From assembly GCA_023630585.1 (NCBI GenBank), contig CM042546.1:16776810-16840809 (forward strand): a stretch of 64,000 nucleotides of DNA. Reading direction: 5' to 3'. Positions 12,290-22,732 of this stretch are shown piece by piece. Source of the DNA: Cranoglanis bouderius. Taxonomy: Eukaryota; Chordata; Actinopteri; Siluriformes; Cranoglanididae. Under the pieces are notes generated by a model. It searched no databases and was not told the origin of the DNA. It saw nothing but the letters and a program-made list of their open reading frames with translations. The translations under genes were made by a program, and so were the position numbers. Position 1 is the stretch's first letter. Each line of letters begins with the position of its first letter.

Positions 12290-12612
12290 TAATTGAATTC
12301 ATTTAATTTCTATTTTATTTGTATAGCGCTTTTAAGAATAGGCATTAATACAGAGTAGTTTTACAGAAAATCCTGATGTAGAGTTATATTTAGATCTATA
12401 ATGAGAAAGCCAGAGGCTAGAGTAGCAAGGAAAAAAGTCCTTGATATGACATGAGGAAGAAACCTTGAGTCAAACCTTCTGGGCGACATCGGATAGTGGG
12501 ATTATAAATCGTTACTCTTATACACAGTAAGTGTGTACTATAAAGTCAAACAGGAGTAAGTGTGTTGAAAGGATGTTCAATATGAGCATCATAGTCTTTA
12601 TGATTACAGCAG
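12290..12612 (+). repeat. Dispersed teleost repeat, interrupted by a Tc1 element
   Basis: It contains TTTTATTTGTATAGCGCTTT, the GCCAGAGGC...AGCAAGGAAAAA core, and GAGGAAGAAACCTTGAG. I know this wording as a common fish interspersed repeat, though I cannot name its class. Its continuation appears to resume at 14184, so the Tc1 element at 12615-14181 jumped into it. Confidence 0.55.
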
Positions 12613-12614
12613 TA

Positions 12615-14181
12615 CAGCCGTGGCCAAAAGTTTTGAGAATGACACAAATATTAATTTTTACAAAGTCTGCTGCCACATTTTTTATGATGGCAATTTGCAT
12701 ATACTCCAGAATGTTATGAAGAGTGATCAGATGAATTGCAATTAATTTCAAAGTCCCTCTTTGCCATGAAAATGAACTTAATCCCAAAAAAACATGTCCA
12801 CTGCATTTCAGCCCTTCCACAAAAGGACCAGCCGACATCATGTCAGTGATTCTCTCGTTAACACAGGTGAGAGTGTTAACGAGGACAAGGCTGGAGATCA
12901 CTCTGTCATGCTGATTGAGTTAGAATAACAGACTGGAAGCTTTAAAAGGAGGGTGGTGCTTGAAATTATTGTTCTTCCTCTGTTAACTATGGTTACCTGC
13001 AAGGAAACACGTGCAGCCATCATTGCTTTGCACAAAAAGGGTTTCACAGGCAAGGATATTGCTGCTAGTAAGATTGCACCTAAATCAACCATTTATCGGA
13101 TCATCAAGACCTTCAAGGAGAGAGGTTCAACTGTTGTGAAGAAGGCTTCAGGGCGCCCAAGAAAGTCCAGCAAGCGCCAGGACCGTCTCCTAAAGTTGAT
13201 TCAGCTGTGGGATCGGGGCACCACCAGTGCAGAGCTTGCTCAGGAATGGCAGCAGGCAGGTGTGAGTGCGTCTGCACGCACAGTAAGGTGAAGAATTTTG
13301 GAGGATGGCCTGGTGTCAAGAAGGGCAGCAAAGAAGCCACTTCTCTCCAGGAAAAACATCAGGGACAGACTGCTATTCTGCAAAAAGTACAGGGATTGGA
13401 CTGCTGAGGACTGGGGTAATGTCATTTTCTCTGATGAATCCCCTTTCCGATTGTTTGGGGTATCTGGAAAAAAGCTTGTCCGGAGAAGAAAAGGTGAGCG
13501 CTACCATCAGTCCTGTGTCATGCCAACAGTAAAGCATCCTGAGACCACTCATGTGTGGGGTTGCTTCTCAGCCAAGGGAGTGAGCTCACTCACAATTTTG
13601 CCTAAGAACACAGCCATGAATAAAGAATGGTACAAAAACATCCTCAGAGAGCAACTTCTCCCAACCATCCAAGAACAGTTTGGTGATGAACAATGCCTTG
13701 TCCAGCATGATGGGGCACCTTGCCACAAGGCAAAAGTGATAACGAAGTGGCTCGGGGAACAAAACATCAACATTTTGGGTCCATGGCCAGGAAACTCCCC
13801 AGACCTTAATCCCATTGAGAATTTGTGGTCAATCCTCAAGAGGCGGGTGGACAAACAAAAACCCACAAAATCTGACAAACTCCAAGCATTGATTATGCAA
13901 GAATGGGCTGCCATCAGTCAGGATGTGGCCCAGAAGTTGATTGACAGCATGCCAGGGCGAATTGCAGAGGTCTTGAAAAAGAAGGGTCAACACTGCAAAT
14001 ATTGACTCTTTGCATAAACTTCATGTAATTGTCAATAAAAGCCATTGACACTTATGAAATGCTTGTGATTATACTTCAGTAACAGTTAGTAACATCTGAC
14101 AAAAAGATCTAAAAACACTGAAGCAGTAGACTTTGTGAAAATTAATATTTGTGTCATTCTCAAAACTTTTGAACACAGCTG
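12615..14181 (+). mobile_element. Tc1-like transposon, nearly intact
   Basis: TA target duplications flank it (12613-12614, 14182-14183). The ends are inverted repeats: AAAAGTTTTGAGAATGACAC at the left and its complement at the right (GTGTCATTCTCAAAACTTTT). Its 1,567-bp length matches full-length Tc1 elements. The transposase frame is complete apart from one stop codon (separate entry). It appears to be among the youngest Tc1 copies here. Confidence 0.93.
12989..14005 (+). pseudogene. Tc1 transposase with a single in-frame TGA
   Basis: This cut-and-paste transposase would bind the element's ends and move it into TA sites. The frame from ATG 12989 to the stop at 14005 covers 338 codons, the usual Tc1 length, with one TGA at 13289-13291 after SASARTVR. 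In order: paired-type HTH (ETRAAIIALHKKGFTGKDIA), GRPRK linker motif, then DDE domain. Catalytic residues are all present: Asp in NVIFSDESPF, Asp in CLVQHDGAPCH, Glu in SPDLNPIENLW, which suits DD34E. The TGA lies between the DNA-binding and catalytic halves; a C-to-T change at a CGA arginine codon would explain it. An ATG at 13298 could start the catalytic half alone. Confidence 0.9.
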
Positions 14182-14459
14182 TAGTTCTTAGGCACACGTT
14201 TACCACTTAGGTTTACATACTGTAAAGATGAGACTTGGACACAAACTGTTATGATTAAAAGAGAGCTGTAAGCAAGGGAGATAAATGCTCAATAAATATC
14301 ATGATATATTGGACTTGTCTCTATAACAACACATTAAACAACACATTATTTGATGCTTGATATATTTAAAAAAACAAACAAACAAACAAACAAAAAAACC
14401 CCATATATTTTGTAACTGATTTTTATTTTTTTGTGTTTGTTCCGGCAAAGTGATGCAAG

Positions 14460-14750
14460 GGGTCCCATCACCGCCTCACAGCTCCATGGTCCTGGATTTG
14501 ATCCCGAGCACTTTTTATAGTGTCAGCATGGAGTTTTATATGAGCTTCTCATGGGTTTCCTCTGGGTTCTCTGGTTTTCTCCCACTGTCCAAAAAACGTG
14601 CTGGCTGCACTAATTTGCCCCTATAAATGAGTGTGTGAATGTGTGTGTGCATGGTGCCCTGTGATGGGACTGGTGTCCCATCCTTTTGCTCAGTGACATC
14701 CAATGCAACTCTAACCAGGATAAAGTTTAAAAATAAAAATTATACAAAAA
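14460..14750 (+). mobile_element. L2-type LINE/SINE 3' end fragment
   Basis: It contains the usual order CCTCACAGCTCCATGG, TTTGATCCCGAGC, TTTCCTCTGGGTTCTCTGG and GTGTGCATGGTGCCCTGTG. These are worn versions of the 3' end shared by fish L2-clade LINEs and their SINEs. Related fragments are at 57510-57676 (minus) and 62830-63290. Confidence 0.6.
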
Positions 14751-14959
14751 AAAAAAAGTTACTTTTTTTTTTTTTTAAACCAAAAATGCTTTTGCGTAAC
14801 CTGATTTCCAATCTAGAAACCTGGGAAATTTTTCTATTTAGGGCCAGGGACGTTTGTGTAAACGGGTAATTTTTGCTATGGATATAATTCCCAGGATTTT
14901 ATTGAATTTATTGTACTCGCGTGAGGTTTGACTGAATGAGCAGACATTCAGGTGATACG

Positions 14960-15146
14960 TGGCTGTTGGAGCGCGCGCTCTACGTTACAGAGTGACGCAG
15001 CGGAAGCACCGGCGCGTGCAGCGGACCATAACAGACGCAAAGGAAGAAAAAAAAAAAAAAAAAAGCTCGTCTTATAGAAATATCATCAATACAGAGCACG
15101 GTTTCTGTTATACCGAGGACGTTCGCTGGTGGGCACGACTGTAACG
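14960..15146 (+). other. Possible GC-rich first exon and promoter
   Basis: A CpG-rich patch (GCGCGCGCTC, CCGGCGCGTGCAGCGG) contrasts with AT-rich surroundings and ends at a good donor, GTAACG|GTAAGG, at 15147. This is how a vertebrate first exon with its promoter usually looks. I see no long coding frame, so it would be 5' UTR. The nearest plus-strand gene with no known first exon is ptpre at 39 kb. That link is inference. Confidence 0.4.
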
Positions 15147-15413
15147 GTAAGGTGGCTTTATATGTTTAATTCTTGAGATATTTTTCGACGTGAGATATTT
15201 ACGACGTGTGTTGACGGTCTCAGTGGCTGCACGCGGAGACGAGAACATCTTCATTTTCTTCAGAACAGGCCTCGCGACGTGTTTACTGTCAAACACAGGT
15301 GTATCCGGGATTAGTGTTTGGAATCGTTTAGCACACAATCCGGTATTTTCTCTTCCAGACACAACCTGCGTTCTTCATACTCGCTCATTGATATTCTTTC
15401 TGCCCCTCACACA

Positions 15414-15414
<1 letters not shown>

Positions 15415-15452
<38 letters not shown>
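15415..15452. repeat. (CA)n microsatellite
   Basis: Pure CA run of about 38 bases. Confidence 0.95.
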
Positions 15453-15457
<5 letters not shown>

Positions 15458-15545
15458 AAAAACGGCTAAAAGCATTTCAAATGAAAACGACCTGTGCTCA
15501 GATTACTGTAATGTGCTTTAGGTTGGGTATTAGTGACCGCGAATA

Positions 15546-16080
15546 CACACACACACACTTGTCTTACTATCCCTGTGAGGACCACTGGCATCATTAGTAA
15601 TTCAGCTAATTAGGTCTAACGCTAAGCTAACTCCCACTCTAACGTTAACCTCAGAAACCAAAAGGAAACTTTTTTGTTGTTGCCTCTTTTAGATTTGTTT
15701 TAGAATAAATGCTGCAGTTTTTGTACAAAAAACCCCCAAAAATGTCCCTACAGTATCAAATCTGTCAAATTTTCTTATCGTTGTTGGGGTATTTGACACT
15801 CACGAACATATAAACACACACACTCCTGACTTACTATCCTTGTGAGGACCACTGGTATAGTCAAAATTCATTCAATTAGGCCTAATGCTAAGCTAACTGT
15901 CACTCTAACCTTAACCTCAGAACCCAAAAGGAAACCTTTTTTTTTTGCCGCTTTTATATTTTGTTTTAGAATAAAAGCTGCAGTTTTCTTCATGGGGACA
16001 AACCAAATCAGTCAGATTTTCATATTGTTATATTTGTGATATTTGGGCCTCACTAAGATATAAACACACAAACACACACA
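15546..16080. repeat. Two tandem copies of a ~265-bp repeat, with an inverted fragment nearby
   Basis: Unit 1 starts CACACACACTTGTCTTACTA at about 15550 and unit 2 starts CACACACTCCTGACTTACTA at about 15816. Both contain TGTGAGGACCACTGG, GCTAAGCTAACT, AACCTCAGAA and CCAAAAGGAAAC in the same order. A short inverted copy (TTTCCTTTTGGTTGCTGAGG) lies at about 16248-16267, after a GT/GA-rich tract. The type is unknown. Confidence 0.75.
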
Positions 16081-16619
16081 CACTAAGACTGCAGAGTAGA
16101 GTGTTTACCAAATAGTAGCCTGTCAAAACAGTAGTCTCTCTTTCACTCTTTTTACGTGTATGTGTGTGTGTGTGTGTGAGAGAGAGAGAGCAAGAGAGAG
16201 AAAGAAAGAGAGATTTATTGCTTTATGAAGCCGAAAAAGAAAAGATTTCCTTTTGGTTGCTGAGGTTAAGGTTAGGGTTTGATATGAGTGTAACGCCATC
16301 TACCTAAATGAATACACAAGTAAATGGAAATGTCTGACAAAGACAAAAATGTATTTAGTGTTGTATTTTTAAATATTCTACTCAGGGATTCATATCATTC
16401 CAGGCCATGTTTATGTGTTTAGTCACATAAGCATTAGTTATGGCAATGGCAGGGCCAAAACCCAGCTGTATGTAGGTTTTAAAGCCATTCAGGGTCTGAG
16501 CGCCAAAAAAAGCCCAAATGCCAATCATGTGCATCATTTCTACACAGTTCTGCAAAGAAGGTGGCCCAACTGTAAGTTCTTGTCAATATCATGACTGAGA
16601 TTGTGGCTCATCAGGATTG

Positions 16620-17955
16620 ATGTGCCCTCCACTAATATTGGCCCCCTTGGTAAATATGAGCAAAGAAGGCTGTGAAAAATTTGTTTTTATTGTTTAACCT
16701 TTTCATCTTTTGTTAAAAATATTCACAAAAATACTCTGCTCTCATGGATATCAAACAATTGCAAACACAACACGGGTTTATCCAAAACAATATATCTGTT
16801 AAATATAGGTGTGCAACAATTACTGGCACCCTTTTAGTCAATACTTTGTGCTACCTCCCTTTGCCAAGATAACAGCTCTGAGTCTTCTCCTATAATGCCT
16901 GATGAGGTTGGAGAATACATGGCAAGGGATCTGAGACCATTCCTCCATACAGAATCTCTCCAGATCCTTCAAATTTTGAGGTCCATGCTGGTGGACTCTC
17001 CTCTTCAATTCACCCCACAGGTTTTCTATGGGTTTCAAGTCAGGGGACTGGGATGGCCATGACAGGACCTTGATTTTGTGGTCAGTAAACCATATTTGTG
17101 TGGATTTTGATGTATGTTTTGGATCATTGTCCTGCTGGAAGATCCAACCACAGCCCATTTTAACCTTTCTGGCAGAGGCAGTCAGGTTTTCATTTAATAT
17201 CTGTTGATATTTGATAGTCCATGATGCCATGTATCCTAACAAAATGTCCAGGTCCTCTGGCAGAAAAACAGCCCCAAAACATTAAAGAGCCACCACCATA
17301 TTTAACCGTGGGCATGAGGTACTTTTCCATATGGCTACCTCTCTGTGTGCACCAAAACCACCTCTGGTGTTTATTGCCAAAAAGCTCTATTTTGGTTTCA
17401 TCTGACCATAGAATCTGATCCCATTTGAAGTTCCAGTAGTGTCTGGCAAACTGAAGACGCTTGAGTTTATTTTTGGATGAGAGTAATGGCTTTTTTCTTG
17501 AAACCACTTCCCATTTTGTGAAGCTCAACAACCTTTTGCCGTACATCACAGCTATATTCCTTGGTCTTGCCCATTGTTATGAATGACTAAGGGAAGATGG
17601 CCTGTGTGTTACCTCATATTTATACCCCTGTGAAACAGGAAGTCATGGTTGAACAATTTCCTGTTCCTAGTCACCCAGGTTTACTAAAAAATGTAAAATA
17701 TCAATGGCAATATACTTCACATATATTGTTCTCATATGAATTCATAGGGGTGCCAATAATTGTTGAACACATATTTAACAAAGACATTTTTTTGATAAAC
17801 CTGTGTTGTGTTTGCAATTGTTTGACATCCATGAGAGCAGAGTATTTTTGTGAATATTTTTGAACAAAAGATCAAAAGGTTAAACAATAAAAAAAAATTT
17901 CACAGCCTTCTTTGCTCATATTTACCAAGGGGGCCAATATTAGTGGAGGGCACTG
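16620..17955 (-). mobile_element. Tc1-like transposon, N-terminally deleted, minus strand
   Basis: The inverted ends are GTGCCCTCCACTAATATTGG at the left and CCAATATTAGTGGAGGGCAC at the right; the right end keeps a flanking TA (17956-17957). Two minus-strand frames carry the transposase. One (17549-17190) has ILWSDETKIELFG with the first catalytic Asp. The other (17242-16838) has WIFQQDNDPKHTSKS with the second Asp and SPDLKPIENLW with the Glu, ending ILAKGGSTKY. The two overlap in different frames, so a frameshift separates them. The first ~100 residues (HTH) are missing. Not active. Confidence 0.9.
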
Positions 17956-18478
17956 TATATAGACACAGTGGATATATAAAGTCTACATAACCATGTTAAA
18001 ATGCAGGTTTTGTGATGTACAGTAGATTTTAGATGCTAACATTATTCATAACCATGAAAAACAGCTAAAACAGTCTATACAATCCAGTAAGTGCTGAATG
18101 ACCATTTATGAAATTTTTATTTTCAAAAATGTATCACTTTTGGAGATTAGTTAAAATAAGCAAAATGATTATACCTTTACAGTTTCACACCATACAAACT
18201 AATATGCCAGGTGTGAAAACAGAAAGGAGACTTTTTTTTCATGAATATAAAGCACACCAGTATTTGTCCTCAGCTTTGTGTTGTCAGTGGGTCAACAGTG
18301 TGCACTGCAGTAAGATAAAGATGGTGATGTTTTTGTATAGCTATTGATGTTGACAAGGATAGACATCACATCAGGGTGTGGCGTTGACATTAGTAATCAG
18401 TAACATAGTACGGCAGCCTCATGCACTTACAAGCAACTGAATTAAAAAAAAAAAAGCTTTTGCTAGCCACTAAATATT
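17956..18478. other. No gene recognised
   Basis: AT-rich sequence between a Tc1 element and a small inverted-repeat element. Only short chance frames are seen. Confidence 0.45.
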
Positions 18479-18769
18479 AAAGGTACAATCGTCAATATTT
18501 ATCATTTCTTACTAGTACAAATAATATGGAAAATTATGTAGAAATTGTAAAGAATAGTTTAAGCCATTGTCTCACAAGTGTATTACGTAGCTGAAAAAAA
18601 AACCCAGTTTAGAAACTTGTCTTCCAGTTCGGAATGTTTGTTTATATTTTGACTGGCCTCATGTCAGTCTTCTAGCTAAATCTAGCTGAATCACTGTAAG
18701 TTTTGGGGGCGGAGCTTTGTGTGGGGGTCGGCTCAATGAGTAAAAGAATCATTCAAATCTTATTCAACT
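18479..18769. repeat. Small inverted-repeat element, unclassified (copy 2, inverted, truncated)
   Basis: It starts AAAGGTACAATCGTCAATAT and carries the complement of copy 1 at 3648-3970: AAGCCATTGTCTCACAAGTG and ATCATTCAAATCTTATTCAA. The match stops near 18769, where different repetitive sequence begins, so its far end is lost. Confidence 0.6.
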
Positions 18770-19300
18770 CGACCGATAGTGGATTTTACCGATATCGATA
18801 ACTAAGTTGGGCTGACGATAACAGATTAATCAACCGATTTAAAAATTGATGCTGAATGAAAACACAACACAAAGTAAAATATTGCTGAACTTTACAAAAA
18901 TAAACAGTACTGACTGTACCATGAAAATGTACTGTACTTTAAAAAAAAGAAATAAATATAGAAATATTAATATATGTTAACTATTAATAAATATTAAACT
19001 AAATAAAATATATGCATCCAAACTGAACCAAAAAGTAACACTCCAAGTAACAAATAAAAATAGAGACATCCAAAATGAATAAAAAAAAAACACTTCAAAT
19101 AACTCAGCAAAATTTGTCAGTGATCTAGAGAGTTGCCTTTAGAGGCCGCTCTCGTACTGTATAATGACAGCGGACCCTTCTCAGACGCTGCCGCAATGGA
19201 TGCAACCGGGGAAAAAACAGTGTGGATTTTTGCAGTTCCAGCAATCAGTTTTTGGTGCCGGTCAACCTCAATTAAACTCTACCTATTTAACCATTAGAGA
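18770..19300. repeat. Possible hAT-like fragment
   Basis: The stretch starts with CGATATCGATAACTAAG and ACAGATTAATCAACCGATTT, wording seen at the ends of fish hAT elements. No second end or transposase was found. Confidence 0.25.
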
Positions 19301-19779
19301 TATTTAGATACTTAATGTATTGCAATGAAGGGAAGTTTTGAATAAAGTGAATAAAACTTCACACATAGTTTCACATTCACATAATCATCCAATAATTAAT
19401 TATCCAAAGGCAATCTGAAGTGCAATATGGTTTTAGTGACTGAGTTTAGACATAATTTGTTATTAATTGTTTGGTTTGGAAACTAACATACACAGTCAAG
19501 GCAAAGAAATACAGTAGATACAAAATTCTCAGTGTATCATGGGCTTTAGTCATTATATTATTGCTATGTCTTTGCAGTGAAAGCGATCTTACAGTATAAG
19601 GATAAATTCATGACTTTTCAAACCTGTACATACAGACAGGTTCATAAATAGACAGCTAAAATAGCAAAGTACTTGTTATTTTAGCTGTCTAACACATTGG
19701 ATTGGAGCTTTTTTACATCCAGATTGGGCGAACAGTGTAGGACGGTGTACAGCACTTTTATATGTGTCCCCCCTTTTCA

Positions 19780-20545
19780 ATAGCCCAAAAATAATTGGAA
19801 AATGCTCAGTTGTTTCATGGCCAGGTGTGTGTTATTCCCTCATTATTTCACTTATAAGTAATAAGATAAAAGGTTTAGAGTTGATTTCAAGTGTGGCATT
19901 TGCATTTGGAACCTGTTGCTGTTAACTCTCAATATGTAGTACAAAGAGCTGTCACTGCCAGCGAAGCAAGCCATCATTAGTCTGAAAGATCAAAACAAAC
20001 CCATCAGATGTGGCCAAATCAACTACTGTATTTGGTACATTCTTAAAAGGAAAGAATGCACTGGTGAGCTCAGGAACACCAAAAGGCCTGGAAGACCCTG
20101 GAAAACAACTGTGGTAGATGACAGAAGAATTCTTTGCCTGGTGAAGAAAAACCTTCACAACAGTTGGCCAGATCAAGAAGACCCTCCAGGGCTCCCAAGT
20201 GGTGCAACAGAAACGCGTTCACTCTGTTGTCCGGAGATTGCGAGTTTGGATCCCTATGATGCCACGCCCATTCATGGCCGGGAGTCCAAGAGAAGGCAAA
20301 ACTGGCCGTGCTCTCAGGGTGGGAGGGGTAGTACACTCTTTCCCCTATCAATCACAGCGAATCATGGGCATCTGTGAGCTCATGTAAACTGGTGGGTGGG
20401 AGAAAGCCAAAAAAAAAAAAAAAAAAGAACCCCCAGGAGTTAGGCATATCTGTGTCAAAGTCAACAATCAAGAGAAGAGTCACCAATACAGACAGTTTAC
20501 TAAAAGATGTAAATGATTGGTAAGCCTCAAAAACAGATTAGAATC
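19780..20545 (+). mobile_element. Tc1-like remnant, split by a nested SINE
   Basis: The left part (19780-20190) reads like the 5' third of a Tc1 element, including AAGCAAGCCATCATTAGTCT and GTGGCCAAATCAACTACTG followed by an AAAAGGCCTGGAAGACC linker region. The same element continues at 20438 with GTTAGGCATATCTGTGTCAA. The catalytic half is missing. The 54123-55048 element appears to belong to a related family. Confidence 0.7.
20191..20424 (+). mobile_element. tRNA-derived SINE nested in a Tc1 remnant
   Basis: The head is GCTCCCAAGTGGTGCAACAG (A-box region) followed by GATTGCGAGTTTGGATCCC (B-box region); the element ends in an A-rich tail (20409-20426). The flanks AAGACCCTCCAGG and AAGAACCCCCAGG form an imperfect ~13-bp target duplication, as L1/L2-type retroposition makes. 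It is a different family from the SINEs at 5700 and 47208. Confidence 0.8.
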
Positions 20546-21040
20546 CGTCTATAAATGCTTGTACAGATCTGGAACAGTTCCTAAGCTGTGGACTTTCTGC
20601 GCATGTTCTCCCTGTGTCAGCATGGACTAATGTCTCAGGCCGGTTATCCCGGGATATTATCTAATAGCAAAAATACAAGGAATCTTCGATCAATATAGTT
20701 AGTGTGTGTGAAGTTGAATATGTAAGTAGAATCTTATCGTATACACAACCTTGACTGACAGGTTCTCTCATATAATCTGATTTTCATTGACCAGGTCAGG
20801 AACTTAAAATAACTTGAACTAACAGACAACAAAAACACACGTTGAGGTTGAGGAGTTTAATCATATATTATCAACTGCTGTAATAATCATACTGTAATTA
20901 GGAATGATTCATTAACACATTAAAAGATTTTAACCTGTATATGGTTAAAATCTGGGCATTCACTATATATACAATCATGTAACTATTTTCCAAACTGTTA
21001 GAAGCATATCTTAAATACATTACCCTGTATTTAAATAGAG
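20546..21040. other. No gene recognised
   Basis: AT-rich sequence immediately upstream of the provirus. No coding or RNA feature is seen. Confidence 0.45.
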
Positions 21041-21044
21041 TGTA
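21041..21044. other. Target-site duplication of the provirus (left)
   Basis: The four bases TGTA directly before the 5' LTR are repeated directly after the 3' LTR at 35577-35580. This is the footprint of retroviral integrase. Confidence 0.85.
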
Positions 21045-22732
21045 TGTAACGTATCGGGGTGCCCAAACTGATTTCTACATTAACCCAAGTGAAACATATA
21101 AAGTTTCACTCCTTTAAGTGACCCAGAATAACCCGAGAGGCCTTCTTTGACCAGATGCAACTCTGGAATTCAGGAGACTCTTTGGGAACCCACACAGGAC
21201 CTACTCCCGCAATAAAAGAAACCTTTGATGACTGAACTCTGGGAAACTTCAGGATTAGTTCGTCAACAAGGATCCACCATTTCCCGACCCCAGGGCCTGT
21301 AAATCTTCGATCTAATCTCAGTTTACGACCTCAGAGATTAACATCGGAGCCAACCGGTCTAGCAAAGAACCTCCTCCCTAGAAGGTCACCCTGAGGTGAC
21401 CAAAGGACCATTGTAACTTTAGAAGAACGCCAGCCCCCTCTTCTGGACATGCACACACTCACGCACACACACAGTGAACATGTCTCTTGAATGTAACCTG
21501 TAATCATATCCCTAGATAGTTATGATTTATTCGTATATGCATGTGTTGTATGTCTAGATAACCTAGTTGTAGCAATTTTATATAGTTTGAGCGAAAAGCT
21601 AATTTTTAAGTTGTCTGTAACTATGTCTAATGATCCTACACTGTCCAAGATATCATAATCTCCTTGAAGTTTGGTACCAAAATCATTGTCTCACAATATG
21701 CCAATTAATGATGCATACTACAGGACGATAGGATGTATCATTCTATACTTTTCCATGTTTTATCAAATACCATATTGATCCAAACTTAACACAAACCCCG
21801 CCCTGACATGCGACCCGTTCTGGGACAGACCGAAGAAGTTTTCCCCCAGAACTTTCTTATCTCTCTTTGGATTCGCCAGCAGCTCAGAGAGGCGTGTACA
21901 TTGGCATTGTCCATAAAAGACCGTGACACGCGTCCCCCGCTGGCTCGCTCCTTCGCTTTTTCTCACCCTCTTCCTACTTCTCACCTTGCCGCTTTCCGTT
22001 TCCGGCATTCCTCCGGACTCTCCTTTGTCTCGTGAAACCACGTGGCAATCACCATATTCTTCATCCTCGGGCGAGACTCAACTCCGTTCACCCCTACTCT
22101 ACCGACGCCGAAGAACCAGCAAATTCCTCGCTCAATCTGCAAATCAAGGACCCTCGTGAACTGCATTAAATTAACGCAAGTATAATTCCAATTGACCTTT
22201 AGAGGTGTCCTATTAAGCCAGAGCCACTTTTGTTGAAAAAGTTGAATTCAAATTCCTTTGCTGATTCTCGAGGTTAAACTGTGTTCTGCCATTGTTACTT
22301 CCATCACTTTTCCTTCTGTTCCTTTCACTTACCCTGTATATATATGTATTATTTGTTTGTACCTAGTTGTGTATATCTGTAGTTTTTACGTAGTTATTAA
22401 AATCCATGGTTATCACGCTGGATCGTCTGTTTTTACTTATGACAAGGTTCACTTTTAACGTTGCTCCTCGCTACGCGCTGGATTTCTGTGACGTAGAATA
22501 AACTATGCTTCGTGGCCAGAAGTATAATTTATTCCTTTAGAGTAATACGAAGACTGCCCTGGTAAGTTTGGTGGACAAACAGATCAAGCTGCTTCGCATT
22601 TAATTCTAAAGCTAGGTTACAGTAATTAATATAACATTCCCTTTCATGGTCGATTTATATCCATACTTAATCAGAACACGCTTCGATTAGAGCTATAGAT
22701 ATATTTCACCCATTTGAGCTAGATTCGCTACA
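21045..22732 (+). repeat. 5' long terminal repeat
   Basis: It begins TGTAACGTATCGGGG and ends GCTACA. Possible signals are a TATA-like CATAAAAG at 21912-21919, AATAAA at 22497-22502, and a consensus splice donor G|GTAAGT at 22562. If these are used, R would be unusually long. U3/R/U5 borders cannot be fixed from sequence alone. Confidence 0.95.
21912..21919 (+). promoter_or_regulatory. Possible TATA box of the LTR promoter
   Basis: CATAAAAG lies in a GC-richer stretch of the LTR and would place transcription start near 21940. An alternative AATAAAAG is at about 21213. Neither is confirmed. Confidence 0.3.

Noticed and set aside
21923..22159. A frame inside each LTR encoding a signal-peptide-like hydrophobic stretch (also 34767-35003)
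   Set aside because: It starts at GTG, contains no ATG, and matches no known accessory protein. It appears twice only because the LTRs are duplicates.
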